A DNA stretch of 64,000 bases from Micromonospora halophytica. Its GTDB lineage: Bacteria > Actinomycetota > Actinomycetes > Mycobacteriales > Micromonosporaceae. The translations under genes were made by a program, and so were the position numbers. Under the pieces are notes generated by a model that searched no databases, was not told the origin of the DNA, and was given only the letters and a program-made list of their open reading frames with translations. This document shows, one piece after another, positions 34,427 to 42,868 of the stretch (within the stretch, counting starts at the first letter, position 1; every line of letters starts with the position of its first letter). Location of the stretch: NCBI RefSeq assembly GCF_900090245.1, contig NZ_FMDN01000025.1, positions 1 to 64,000 of the forward strand. The letters run 5' to 3'.

Positions 34427-35219
34427 GGCTGGCCTGCACTTCCTTCATCAGGTCGATGGTCTGACGGCGTGGTAGGGCTTCAGCCCTGACATTCTCCCAC
34501 TTGGTCAAGAGTGCGGCGACCCCGTGCTCATCGTCAACGACGGCCCCACCGAGCTGGTGCTCCAGGTGACCCACCCAGCCACCGTCGGCCGAGCGGGCCA
34601 GCGCGAACGGGCCGGACGAGCCGATGTGAAGTCCGCTGCTCCTCGGGACCAGGTGGATGTGGACGTGCGGCAGCGCGGCAAGTTCGATCAACCGGCCGAT
34701 CTGCTCGACCATGATGCCGCTCAGGCCTTCGGCCGTCCGGCTCAGCACCGACTCGTCCAGGACAGCGACGTACTGCGGCGGTTCCTCCCGCGTCAGAATG
34801 TCCTGCCGGGTCATTCGGGCGGCTACATGCCGCTCCACCTCGGCCTCGGAGAACGTGTCGTTGAAGCGCAGAACTGCCCGGGCGTAGTTCTCCGTCTGCA
34901 GCATGCCGGGGATCAGATTCGGGTTGAAGTATCGCAGCTGCGTCGCGCCTCGTTCCGCTTCCAGCCACGGCTTGAACCACGAGGGCTCCCGGTCCCGCTC
35001 CGCCATCCTGAGCAGCGTCACGAGCAGGTCGCCGGAGTTCAGCACCTCGTCCGCCCGAGCCAGGAACGCCCGGTCGAGCGGGCGTACGCCCGTCTCCACG
35101 GCGGACACCGCCGAGCTGGAGAAGTGCACCAGCCGGCCGAACTCCTCCTGGCTGAGTCCGGCGGCGATCCGCAGCCGACGCAGTTGGGTGCGGATCAACT
35201 CGGTGATCGATTCCTCCAC
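34413..35219 (-). CDS. XRE-type HTH regulator with DUF5753 (Scr1/WhiJ-like)
   Basis: The 268-residue protein has an N-terminal XRE HTH (LRRLRIAAGLSQEEFGRLVHFSSSAVSAVETGVRPL, about 13-47) and a C-terminal DUF5753 domain (about 85-260) with LIPGMLQTENYARAV and RQDILTREEPPQYVAVLDESVLSR. The GTG at 35219 follows GGAGGC at close range. It overlaps the DUF397 gene, so both are translated together. WhiJ-like modules are numerous in actinomycetes and modulate development or antibiotic production; nothing local identifies the target. Confidence 0.9.
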   Translation of the reverse strand: MEESITELIRTQLRRLRIAAGLSQEEFGRLVHFSSSAVSAVETGVRPLDRAFLARADEVLNSGDLLVTLLRMAERDREPSWFKPWLEAERGATQLRYFNPNLIPGMLQTENYARAVLRFNDTFSEAEVERHVAARMTRQDILTREEPPQYVAVLDESVLSRTAEGLSGIMVEQIGRLIELAALPHVHIHLVPRSSGLHIGSSGPFALARSADGGWVGHLEHQLGGAVVDDEHGVAALLTKWENVRAEALPRRQTIDLMKEVQASHEPQ

Positions 35220-35259
35220 GATGCCTCCACACGGGCGGGGACGAGGTCAGGTCGGGTTG

Positions 35260-35339
35260 GTACGCACGCGGACCGTCGTCGTCGAGCGGAGCGCACGCGG
35301 CTCCTGACGGTAGTTGCTTCGTCACGACTGCGTGCGTAC
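35260..35339. promoter_or_regulatory. Distant inverted repeat in the divergent HTH/PucR region
   Basis: GTACGCACGC (35260-35269) and GCGTGCGTAC (35330-35339) are exact reverse complements 60 bases apart in the 192-base region between the divergent HTH and PucR genes. They could be paired regulator sites allowing a loop. The evidence is only the symmetry. Confidence 0.3.
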
Positions 35340-35411
35340 GCCGCCCCGCCTGTCGCCGATCGGTCCGGCTGTGGGGGCGTGCGTTCAGGAACAGGGGTCA
35401 CGGAGGGTAGC

Positions 35412-37262
35412 GTGTCGGCCGTGTTCCCTACCGTCCGTGAGGTGCTCGCGCTGGACCCGGTCCGCCACGGCGCCCCGCGCCTGGTCGCCGGGGACGCCGG
35501 CCTGGACCGGCCGGTCCGCTGGGTGCACGTCGCCGAGGTGCCGGACATCGCCACCCTGCTCGGCGGCGGCGAACTCGTCCTCACCACCGGCATCGGGTTG
35601 CCCGCCGACGACGCGGGGCTGCGTGCCTTCATCGACGACCTGGCCGACGTCGGCGTCTCCGGGCTGGTGGTCGAGCTGGGCCGCCGGTACGTCAGCGGGG
35701 TGCCCCGGGTGATGGTGGCGACCGCCCAGCGGCGCGGGCTGCCCCTGGTCGAGCTGCGGCGGGCCACCCCGTTCGTCCGGATCACCGAGGCGGTGCACGC
35801 GCTGATCGTCGACGCCCAGCTGCACGAGCTGCGCGCCACCGAGGAGATCCACCAGCGGTTCACCGAGCTGTCCGTCGAGGGCGCCGGCCCGGCCGAGGTG
35901 GTGCGCCAGGCCGTCGAGCTGGCCGGCTGCCCGGTGGTGCTGGAGAACCTGTCCCGGCAGGTGCTCGCGTACGACCCGGCGGGGGAGAGCGCCGAGCTGC
36001 TGCTGGACGGCTGGGAGGAGCATTCCCGGCGGATCCGTCCCGCCGGCCGCACCGCGTACGACGCGGACAGCGGGTGGCTGGTGACCACCGTGGGTGCCCG
36101 GGGCCAGGACTGGGGGCGGCTGCTGCTGCGCTGGCCGGGCGGCGGTGACCTGGGTGGCGGTGGCACCCGCCCGGCGGGCACCCCGCCCACCCGGCTGACC
36201 ATCCTGGTGGAGCGGGCCGCCTCGACCCTGGCGTTGGGCCGGCTGATCCGGCGTGACGCCGAAGGGCTGGAACGGCAGCTGCACCGTACGCTGCTCACCG
36301 CCCTGCTGGACCACTCCCGGCCGGTGGACGAGGTCGCCCTGCGGGCCAAGGCGCTCGGCGTCACCCTCGACCGGCGGCACCTGATCGGGGTGGTGGTCCG
36401 GCACCGCCTCGACGAGCCGGCGGCCGACGGCGCCGCGACGGGGGAGAGCGGCCTGCCGGTCGACGCGGCCCCGGAGACCGGCCCGGCCCGGCTGCGTGAC
36501 CTCGCCGAGGCGGTCGGCCAGGCGTTGCGGGAGGCGAAGCTGACCGCGCTGACCAGCGCCGTCGACGACCAGGCGGTGGGTGCCCTGCTCGCCCTGCCGG
36601 ACGCCGCCGCCGAGGAGCGCGCGCTGACCGCCTTCGCCACCGCGCTGCGCCGCATCCGGCTGGACACCGCCCCGCCCCGCCCCGTCACCGTCCGGGCCGA
36701 CGTGGCCGCCGCCCGTGTGCGCGGCGAGGCCGGCGATGGCCGGGGACCGGCCGGACGTGCCGAAGGGTGCCGGTCCGCCGGTGCCGGCCCCGATCCGGGT
36801 ACGGGTCGCCCGCACGCCGTCGTCGTGGCCGCAGGTTCCGGGGTGGGCAGCCTGCGCGAGGCGCGCCGGTCGCTGATCGAGGCGCGACAGATCGCCGACG
36901 CCGCCCGCCGAGACCGGCGCGACCTGCCGATCTTCCGGCTGCCGCACGTCGGCCTGGCCGGGCTGCTGCACCTGCTGCGCGACGAGCCGCGGGTGCAGAC
37001 CTTCGTCGAACGGGAACTCGGCGCGCTGCTGTCCCACGACGCCCGGCACCCCCGGGAGCAGTTGCTCGGCACGCTGCGGGCGTACCTGGACCAGGGCCGC
37101 AACAAGTCTGCGGCGGCCGCCGCGGCGCACCTGTCCCGGCCGGCCTTCTACGAGCGGCTGGCCCGCATCGGCCGGATCCTGGACGTCGACCTCGACTCGG
37201 TCGAAGCCTGCCTCTCCCTCCACGTAGCCCTGCTAGCCCTCGACGCCATCCGCACCCCCTAA
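35412..37262 (+). CDS. PucR-family transcriptional regulator
   Basis: A 616-residue regulator with an N-terminal PucR domain (about 1-125: VREVLALDPVRHGAPRLVAGDAGLDRPVRWVHVAEVPDIA), a central GGDEF-like sensor region with a low-complexity Gly/Ala insertion near 440-480, and a C-terminal HTH (about 550-605: LGTLRAYLDQGRNKSAAAAAAHLSRPAFYERLARI). PucR proteins control purine, ureide or amino-acid catabolism. The GTG at 35412 follows GGAGGG. The nearest catabolic genes, an aminotransferase and mmsA, lie 4.3 kb downstream past murL-murD2, so a link is only suggested. An inverted repeat follows the stop. Confidence 0.88.
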   Translation: MSAVFPTVREVLALDPVRHGAPRLVAGDAGLDRPVRWVHVAEVPDIATLLGGGELVLTTGIGLPADDAGLRAFIDDLADVGVSGLVVELGRRYVSGVPRVMVATAQRRGLPLVELRRATPFVRITEAVHALIVDAQLHELRATEEIHQRFTELSVEGAGPAEVVRQAVELAGCPVVLENLSRQVLAYDPAGESAELLLDGWEEHSRRIRPAGRTAYDADSGWLVTTVGARGQDWGRLLLRWPGGGDLGGGGTRPAGTPPTRLTILVERAASTLALGRLIRRDAEGLERQLHRTLLTALLDHSRPVDEVALRAKALGVTLDRRHLIGVVVRHRLDEPAADGAATGESGLPVDAAPETGPARLRDLAEAVGQALREAKLTALTSAVDDQAVGALLALPDAAAEERALTAFATALRRIRLDTAPPRPVTVRADVAAARVRGEAGDGRGPAGRAEGCRSAGAGPDPGTGRPHAVVVAAGSGVGSLREARRSLIEARQIADAARRDRRDLPIFRLPHVGLAGLLHLLRDEPRVQTFVERELGALLSHDARHPREQLLGTLRAYLDQGRNKSAAAAAAHLSRPAFYERLARIGRILDVDLDSVEACLSLHVALLALDAIRTP

Positions 37263-37284
37263 CCCGACCCCACCCCCCCGTGAC

Positions 37285-37351
37285 CCCGTTGATCATGAAG
37301 TTGTTGTCATCCGCCCCGGCGTGTCGCGGCAATAACTTCATGATCAACGGG
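37285..37351. repeat. 21-bp inverted repeat between convergent genes
   Basis: Arms 37285-37305 and 37331-37351 pair over 21 bp with one G-T wobble around a 25-base loop; the arms contain GTTGATCATGAAGTT. It lies between the stops of the PucR and murL genes and shares the TGATCANGANGTT core with the repeat at 28526-28606. It probably terminates both genes. Confidence 0.85.
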
Positions 37352-37373
37352 CGGGGCGGGGCTGGGCGGGGGG

Positions 37374-38723
37374 TCAAGCGAGGGTGGTGAGGGTCTTGGC
37401 GTAGGGGGTGGGGACGAAGTTGGGGCCGCCGGGGGTGAAGACGTCCGAGCTGGCCGCCGCCGACCAGGCGGTCTCGGGGACCGCGTCGACCAGGGCGCGG
37501 ACGACCGGGGCGTCGCGCCACTGGTCCTGCTCGGCGAGCAGGCTCAGCGCGACCACCGACTCCTCCACCTCGCCGACGCACTCGAACGGCTTGTGCCCGT
37601 CGACGCCGAGCAGCTCCCGGTAGCCGGGGATCTGCGCGGGGTCGGCCAGCAGGTCGCCGCCGAAGATGCGCACGATCCGTTCGCGCGGCATGAACGGCGC
37701 CATGGCCAGGAAGACGAACCGGCACTTCGGGCAGTTCCGGCACCACCGTTCGCTGGCGTCGCGCAGCTTGAACGCGGCGTTGCAGCTGGTGACCACCGCG
37801 TCGTACCGGTCGATCTCGGCGAAGAGCCGGGCGATGTGCAGCTCCGACAGCGACCGCAGCAACGAGAAGTACGGCTCGGTGAGCCCGGCGTGCTCGGCCA
37901 GCGCCGCCCGCAGCAGCCCCTCGGCCTTGACGCCCTTGGACCACTGGTGGTTGATCTCGTGGCCGTTCCAGACCAGGTTCGGGTCGGAGGCGGAGCGCTC
38001 GTTGGACATCACCACCGGGCCGAGCCCGTGCAGCACGGCGGTGGCGACCGCGATCAGCGAGTTGATCGCGGTGACCGGGATGTGCCCGTTGAGCGCGCCG
38101 GCCGCGTTCAGGTCGAACAGCACCGGGTCGATCCGTCGCCGGGCGGCCAGCGCGGGCAACCCGGACGCCTCGTTCACCGACACGATCACATGGTTCGGGT
38201 TGACCGAGAAGGGCACCGGCTCGAAGCCGGCCCGGCGCAGCGCCTCCAGTGTGACGATCGAGTCCTTGCCGCCGCCGACGGCCGACAGCGGACGCCGCTC
38301 CGAGTCGTCGTACACCCGGGGTGGCGACACCTCCCCGGCCGGCACCTCGGGACGCAGCGCGAGCACGTGCGGCAACTGGTTGCGGTAGGCGTACTCGGCG
38401 AGACCCCTGGTGTAGACGGCGGTGACCAGCTCGGTGGCGGCCGCGCCCAGCGGCGCCGGCAGCACCAGCCGACGCGGCGCGGCGGCCTTGTAGTAGCTGA
38501 CCCCGGCGACGACGTGCAGCAGCTCCAGGACCCGGCCCAGGGTGGCCACCGTCTCGTCCGAGGGCGGCTCGGCCGGCAACGGCAGCGTGATCACCTCGGT
38601 GAACCGCTGCTCGTCGTCGGGACCGGTCAGGGCGTAGTCGAACAACGCCTCACCGGTGGCGAGATCGATCGAGTAGGACGGGAAGGTGAAGGCGTCCATC
38701 CGCCGGAGCTGCTCGTTGGGCAC
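37374..38723 (-). CDS. murL: UDP-MurNAc-L-Ala-L-Glu epimerase (MurL)
   Basis: A 449-residue PP-loop-type protein. SAVGGGKDSIVTLEAL (near 160) is the nucleotide loop and WCRNCPKCRFVFLAM (near 325) is a conserved Cys motif. The divergent neighbour is a Mur ligase of the MurD2 type, and this two-gene arrangement identifies it as MurL, which epimerises the terminal L-Glu of UDP-MurNAc-L-Ala-L-Glu to D-Glu (EC 5.1.1.23, first described in Xanthomonas). It would replace glutamate racemase plus MurD. The GTG at 38723 is preceded by TAGTAT (38729-38734, reverse strand); an ATG at 38699 is an alternative start. Assignment rests on context and motif memory, not a search. Confidence 0.8.
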   Translation of the reverse strand: MPNEQLRRMDAFTFPSYSIDLATGEALFDYALTGPDDEQRFTEVITLPLPAEPPSDETVATLGRVLELLHVVAGVSYYKAAAPRRLVLPAPLGAAATELVTAVYTRGLAEYAYRNQLPHVLALRPEVPAGEVSPPRVYDDSERRPLSAVGGGKDSIVTLEALRRAGFEPVPFSVNPNHVIVSVNEASGLPALAARRRIDPVLFDLNAAGALNGHIPVTAINSLIAVATAVLHGLGPVVMSNERSASDPNLVWNGHEINHQWSKGVKAEGLLRAALAEHAGLTEPYFSLLRSLSELHIARLFAEIDRYDAVVTSCNAAFKLRDASERWCRNCPKCRFVFLAMAPFMPRERIVRIFGGDLLADPAQIPGYRELLGVDGHKPFECVGEVEESVVALSLLAEQDQWRDAPVVRALVDAVPETAWSAAASSDVFTPGGPNFVPTPYAKTLTTLA

Positions 38724-38813
38724 ACGCCATACTAGGCCCTGGTCTGTCCGGCCGTGTCCGGCTGCGCCGGACCGCCACCTGGCCGAACGCCGTCGACACC
38801 CTGAGGAGAGCCC

Positions 38814-40163
38814 GTGCGCCTGTCTGACCTGCGCGGACGCCGAGTCGCCGTCTGGGGGGCCGGCCGCGAGGGCCGTGCCGCCGTGACCGCCGTCGCCGCG
38901 CACGGCCCGGCCGACCTGGTCGCCGTCGACGACAGCGCCAACTTCCTCACCCTGCCCTGGGAGGGGCCGCTCGCCGAGGCCGCGCCGCTGGTCACCGGTG
39001 AGGAGGCGTTCGCCCGGCTGGCCGCCGCCGACGTCGTGATCCGCTCCCCGGGAGTGCCGAGCACCCACCCCTGGATGGTCGAGCTGCGCCGGCGCGGGGT
39101 CCCCGTCACCCAGGGCACCGCGCTCTGGATGGCCGACCACGCCGACCGGACCATCGGGGTCACCGGCAGCAAGGGCAAGAGCACCACGTCCAGCCTGATC
39201 AGCCACCTGCTGGCCGCCGTCGACCGGCCCAACGTCCTCGGCGGCAACATCGGCGTACCCACGCTCGACCTGCCCGAGGCGGAGCTGTACGTGCTGGAGC
39301 TCTCCAGCTACCAGTGCAGCGACCTGACCGACTCGCCCCGGGTCGTGGTGGTCACCGCCCTCTTCCCCGAGCACCTGGACGCGCACGGCGGCGAGGCCGA
39401 GTACTACCGGGACAAGCTGAACCTGCTCGCGTACGGCCCGCGCACCGTGGTGGTCAACGGCGCCGACCCGCGGCTCGCCCTGGAGCTGGGTGACCGGGCG
39501 GCGGTGCGCGCCGGCCGGCCGGACACCGCGCACCTGGCGACCGGCCCCGACGGCACCGACTGGTTCCACCTCGGCGACCGGCCGCTCTTCCCGCGCGCGG
39601 TGCTGCCGCTGGTCGGCCGGCACAACGAGGGCAACCTGTGCGTGGCGCTCGCCGTGCTCGACGCGGTCGGCGTCGACGTGGTCGCCCGCAGGGACACCCT
39701 GGCGGTGGCGGTCGCCGGGTTCCAGGGGCTGGCCCACCGGCTCACCGAGATCGTCGACCCCGCCGGCCTGACCTTCGTCGACGACACCCTCGCCACCAGC
39801 CCGTACGCGGCCATGCACGCGATCGACGCGTACGAGGGGCGACCGTTGACGGTGATCGTCGGCGGCACCGACCGAGGGCTGGACTACACGCCGCTGGCCG
39901 AGCACCTGGCCGAGCGGGAGATCACCGTGATCGGCATTCCGGACAGCGGCCCCCGCATCGTCGAGGCGCTCGCCGGGCTGCCGAAGGTCCGTACCGAGAC
40001 GGTGGACGACCTGGTCGACGCCGTCCGGCTCGCCCGGCAGGTGACCCCGACCGGCGGGGTGGTGCTGCTCTCGCCGGCCGCGCCCAGCTACGGCCGGTTC
40101 CGCAACTTCGAGCACCGCTCGGAGGTCTTCGCCCAGGCCGTCCGGGACACCGCCGCCGGCTGA
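38814..40163 (+). CDS. murD2: UDP-MurNAc-L-alanine-L-glutamate ligase (MurD2)
   Basis: The 449-residue Mur ligase adds glutamate to UDP-MurNAc-L-Ala. The N-terminal Rossmann-like domain starts GRRVAVWGAGREGRAAV; the ATP loop GVTGSKGKSTTSSLI lies near 119-133; NIGVP and ELSSYQCSDL follow in the catalytic domain; GGTDRGLDY and SPAAPSYGRFRNFEHRSEVF are C-terminal MurD-like motifs. MurD2 enzymes use L-glutamate, and the MurL partner then inverts it. The GTG start at 38814 follows GAGGAGAG. Divergent murL is 90 bases away, so both share a control region. A canonical murD probably exists elsewhere in the genome, which would need checking. Confidence 0.85.
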   Translation: MRLSDLRGRRVAVWGAGREGRAAVTAVAAHGPADLVAVDDSANFLTLPWEGPLAEAAPLVTGEEAFARLAAADVVIRSPGVPSTHPWMVELRRRGVPVTQGTALWMADHADRTIGVTGSKGKSTTSSLISHLLAAVDRPNVLGGNIGVPTLDLPEAELYVLELSSYQCSDLTDSPRVVVVTALFPEHLDAHGGEAEYYRDKLNLLAYGPRTVVVNGADPRLALELGDRAAVRAGRPDTAHLATGPDGTDWFHLGDRPLFPRAVLPLVGRHNEGNLCVALAVLDAVGVDVVARRDTLAVAVAGFQGLAHRLTEIVDPAGLTFVDDTLATSPYAAMHAIDAYEGRPLTVIVGGTDRGLDYTPLAEHLAEREITVIGIPDSGPRIVEALAGLPKVRTETVDDLVDAVRLARQVTPTGGVVLLSPAAPSYGRFRNFEHRSEVFAQAVRDTAAG

Positions 40164-40189
40164 CCGGCCGTCACGGGCCCGAGCGCGGC

Positions 40190-41158
40190 TCAGCCCAGCA
40201 CGGCGTGCAGGGCCCGCATCGACCGGATCGCCGAGCGGATCTCCTGCAGGTACCGCCCCGGGGTCAGGGTCGGCTCGGGCAGCGCCGCCAGGTCGGGCAG
40301 GGCCGGGTCGACGCCGACCGTGTCGATGCCGCAGCCGTACGGCACCGCCAGGGTGCGCAGCGCGTCGCAGTGCTGGAACGGCACGTAGATCGGCGCGGTC
40401 ACCATCAGCACCGGGTCGCCGGGGCGCAGGAGGACGTGTCCGGCCCAGAACCGTTGGGTGTCCGCGGTGTGCGCCCGCCGCAGCGCGGGCTCGCTCGACG
40501 GCGCGGCGAGCACCCGCACCGGCGGCAGGCCCGGCGGCCGGTAGGTCCGCGAGGACCACCAGTGGTACGGGTGGCCTCCGTCGTGCCCGTCCTCCTCGAC
40601 CGGCGCGGCCACCCCGAACGCCTGCCGCACCGCCGCGTCGAGCACGTCCACCTCGGTGTCGCCGGCCAGCCCCGCTGTGGCCAGCACGCCCCGCTCCACC
40701 TCGGACACCGGCCGGAAGCTGCCCAGCACGGCGACCTCACCGGTCACCGTCCGGCCGTGCCGCAGCAGGTGCGCGGCGTACCGGACGCGCCGCAGGCAGG
40801 CGTGGGCCAGCCCGCCGAGCACCACCAGGTGGGCGTAGCGGGGTTCGGTGGGCGGGGCGGGACGGACCAGGCCGAGCGCGTCGGCCGCGGCCAGCACCAG
40901 GGCGGTGGTCGTCGGGTCGAGGGCCGGCTCCCGGGCCTCAGGGCGTTCCCGGCCGCCCCGGAAGTCCCAGTGCCGGGCGGAGAAGTCGTCCAGCGCGGCC
41001 AGCACCGCCGGCAGGTCGCCGGCCGGCCGGTCGCCACCGAAGCGGTCGACCAGGGTGCGCAGCGGCGGGGAGTCCACCCAGGCCCGTACGCCGGCCGCGA
41101 TCTCCTCACCGGTCGCCCGGGCCCGCCCGGTCGGCAGCGCCACCCCCGCGATCCGCAC
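40190..41158 (-). CDS. Conserved hypothetical protein beside murD2
   Basis: The 322-residue soluble protein has no signal or membrane segment. Visible segments are GRARATGEEIAAGVRAWVDSPPLRTLVDRFGG, YAHLVVLGGLAHACLRRVRYAAHLL (near 125-150), GEVAVLGSFRPVSEVER and VLMVTAPIYVPFQHCDALRTLAVPYGCGIDTVGVDP. The VVLGGL...A..LL and VTAPIYVPFQHCDA patterns loosely recall YdcF/DUF218 proteins, but this is not firm. It is convergent with murD2 with a 26-base gap. TACGAT (41166-41171, reverse strand) ends seven bases before the GTG at 41158, supporting this start and a leaderless message. Function unknown. Confidence 0.7.
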   Translation of the reverse strand: MRIAGVALPTGRARATGEEIAAGVRAWVDSPPLRTLVDRFGGDRPAGDLPAVLAALDDFSARHWDFRGGRERPEAREPALDPTTTALVLAAADALGLVRPAPPTEPRYAHLVVLGGLAHACLRRVRYAAHLLRHGRTVTGEVAVLGSFRPVSEVERGVLATAGLAGDTEVDVLDAAVRQAFGVAAPVEEDGHDGGHPYHWWSSRTYRPPGLPPVRVLAAPSSEPALRRAHTADTQRFWAGHVLLRPGDPVLMVTAPIYVPFQHCDALRTLAVPYGCGIDTVGVDPALPDLAALPEPTLTPGRYLQEIRSAIRSMRALHAVLG

Positions 41159-41560
41159 CCGCCGGATCGTACCGGCCGCCGGGCCCGCCGGCCGGCAGCG
41201 ACGGCCCGTCACTGCGGCTCGCCACCACACTGGTCGCCTTCGCACAGCTGCCGGTCGTCCTGCAGCTGCCGCTGCACCGCCGGGCCGGTCCACGACCCTG
41301 ACCTGCGGCGCATCGGCGGGCAGCGACGCCACGGCGGGTGGGTGCGCCGGGACAGGTCGGTGCGGATCGCGTGGCGTCGACAGCAGATCAATGTCGAGAA
41401 GATCGATCGGAAGCGCCCGACGGCATGGAAATCGTGGCGATCGGGTTGACGCGCTGTCAGGCCGACACCTCCGGTCGGCTACACAGTGACAGTTGTCCCC
41501 GCCACCCGGCGGTGGAAGCGTGCGGGGAACGCGAAACCGCCGCCGCTGAAGGGTGCGACG
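41159..41560. other. Intergenic region before the aminotransferase gene
   Basis: No gene is convincing. A TTGACG (41446-41451) could be a -35 but no clear -10 follows at 16-19 bases. ACAGTGACAGT near 41482 shows imperfect symmetry like the TetR site at 21956. A short frame near 41200-41300 reads like a protein C-terminus (LRLATTLVAFAQLPVVLQLPL) but has no start, so it may be a gene remnant. Confidence 0.35.
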
Positions 41561-42868
41561 ATGACCTCCGACGACCTGCTGGCCCGGCACCGGGCCGTGC
41601 TCCCGTCCTGGATGCCGCTCTACTACGCCGAGCCGATCGAGCTGGTCTCCGGCTCGGGACGCCGGGTGACCGACGCGCAGGGCCGCACCTACCTGGACTT
41701 CTTCGGCGGCGTGCTGACCTCGATGATCGGGTACGACATCGCGGAGATCCGGGAGGCGGTCGAGCGGCAGATCCGAACCGGCATCGTGCACAGCTCCACC
41801 CTGTACCTGATCCGCCAGCAGGTCGAACTGGCCGAGCGGATCGCCCGGCTCTCCGGCATCCCGGACGCCCGGGTGTTCTTCACCAACTCGGGCACCGAGG
41901 CGAACGAGGCGGCGCTGCTGTTCGCCACCAACCACCGCCGCTCGTCGCAGATCCTCGCGGTGCGCAACAGCTACCACGGCCGGTCGTACGCGACGATGGG
42001 TGCCACCGGCAACCGGAGCTGGTCGGCCAGCGCGCTCAACCCGCTCCAGGTCGCCTGGCTGCACTCCGGGGACCGGCTGCGTGGCCTGCTCGCCCGGCTC
42101 CCCGAGGCCGACCGGATCGACGCCGCGGTGGAGGACCTGCGCGAGGTGCTCGCCACCCAGACCGCCGGCGACGTGGCCTGCCTGATCGCCGAGCCGATCC
42201 AGGGCGTCGGTGGCTTCGTCGCCCCGCCGGACGGGCTCTTCGCGGCCTGGAAGGAGGTCCTCGACTCGCACGGCATCCTGCTGATCTCCGACGAGGTGCA
42301 GACCGGCTGGGGTCGGACCGGCGAGCACTTCTGGGGCTACCAGGCGCACGGGGTCACCCCCGACCTGCTCACCTTCGCCAAGGGCATCGGCAACGGGTTC
42401 GCCCTGGCCGGGGTCGTCGGCCGGGCGGACGTACTGGAGTCGGTGCCGGCGATCAGCTTCTGCACGTTCGGTGGCAACCCGGTCTCCACCGCCGCGGGCA
42501 ACGCGGTGCTGGACTACCTGCGCGACCACGACCTGCAGGCCAACGCGGCCCGGGTCGGCGCGATCCTCGCCGACGGACTGCGCGCCGCCACCGCCGACCT
42601 CGACCACGTCGCCGAGGTGCGCGGCAAGGGCCTCATGCTCGCCGTCGAGATCGTCCGCCCCGGCACGGTGGAGCCCGACCCGGCGCTGACCACCCGGGTC
42701 CTGGAGGCGTGCCGGGCCGGTGGCCTGCTGGTCGGCAAGGGCGGCCTGCACGGCAACGTGCTGCGGATGGGCCCGCCGCTGACCCTGACCGAGGACGAGG
42801 CCCGCGAAGGGCTGGCCATCCTCGTCGAGGCGATCCGCACCTGCGCCTCGGCGGAGGTGGCGGCATGA
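41561..42868 (+). CDS. Class III PLP aminotransferase (AGXT2/beta-alanine type)
   Basis: A 435-residue class III aminotransferase. TNSGTEANEAALLF (near 108) is the cofactor phosphate loop, LISDEVQTGWGRTGEHFW (near 240) holds the conserved Asp, and LLTFAKGIGNGFALAG (near 270) holds the PLP Lys. The family includes beta-alanine-pyruvate and alanine-glyoxylate aminotransferase 2, giving a semialdehyde product. The next gene, overlapping by four bases, is a CoA-acylating semialdehyde dehydrogenase, so together they probably turn beta-alanine or 3-aminoisobutyrate into acetyl-CoA or propionyl-CoA. The ATG at 41561 follows GAAGGG. Confidence 0.88.
   Translation: MTSDDLLARHRAVLPSWMPLYYAEPIELVSGSGRRVTDAQGRTYLDFFGGVLTSMIGYDIAEIREAVERQIRTGIVHSSTLYLIRQQVELAERIARLSGIPDARVFFTNSGTEANEAALLFATNHRRSSQILAVRNSYHGRSYATMGATGNRSWSASALNPLQVAWLHSGDRLRGLLARLPEADRIDAAVEDLREVLATQTAGDVACLIAEPIQGVGGFVAPPDGLFAAWKEVLDSHGILLISDEVQTGWGRTGEHFWGYQAHGVTPDLLTFAKGIGNGFALAGVVGRADVLESVPAISFCTFGGNPVSTAAGNAVLDYLRDHDLQANAARVGAILADGLRAATADLDHVAEVRGKGLMLAVEIVRPGTVEPDPALTTRVLEACRAGGLLVGKGGLHGNVLRMGPPLTLTEDEAREGLAILVEAIRTCASAEVAA

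Noticed and set aside
34524..35411. Upstream extension of the PucR gene by about 296 codons
   Set aside because: The extension is antisense to the DUF5753 regulator and low in complexity. GTG 35412 with GGAGGG upstream gives the normal PucR domain start.
41209..41391. Short reverse-strand ORF of 60 codons
   Set aside because: The product is Arg/Gln-rich without motifs or a Shine-Dalgarno and looks random.
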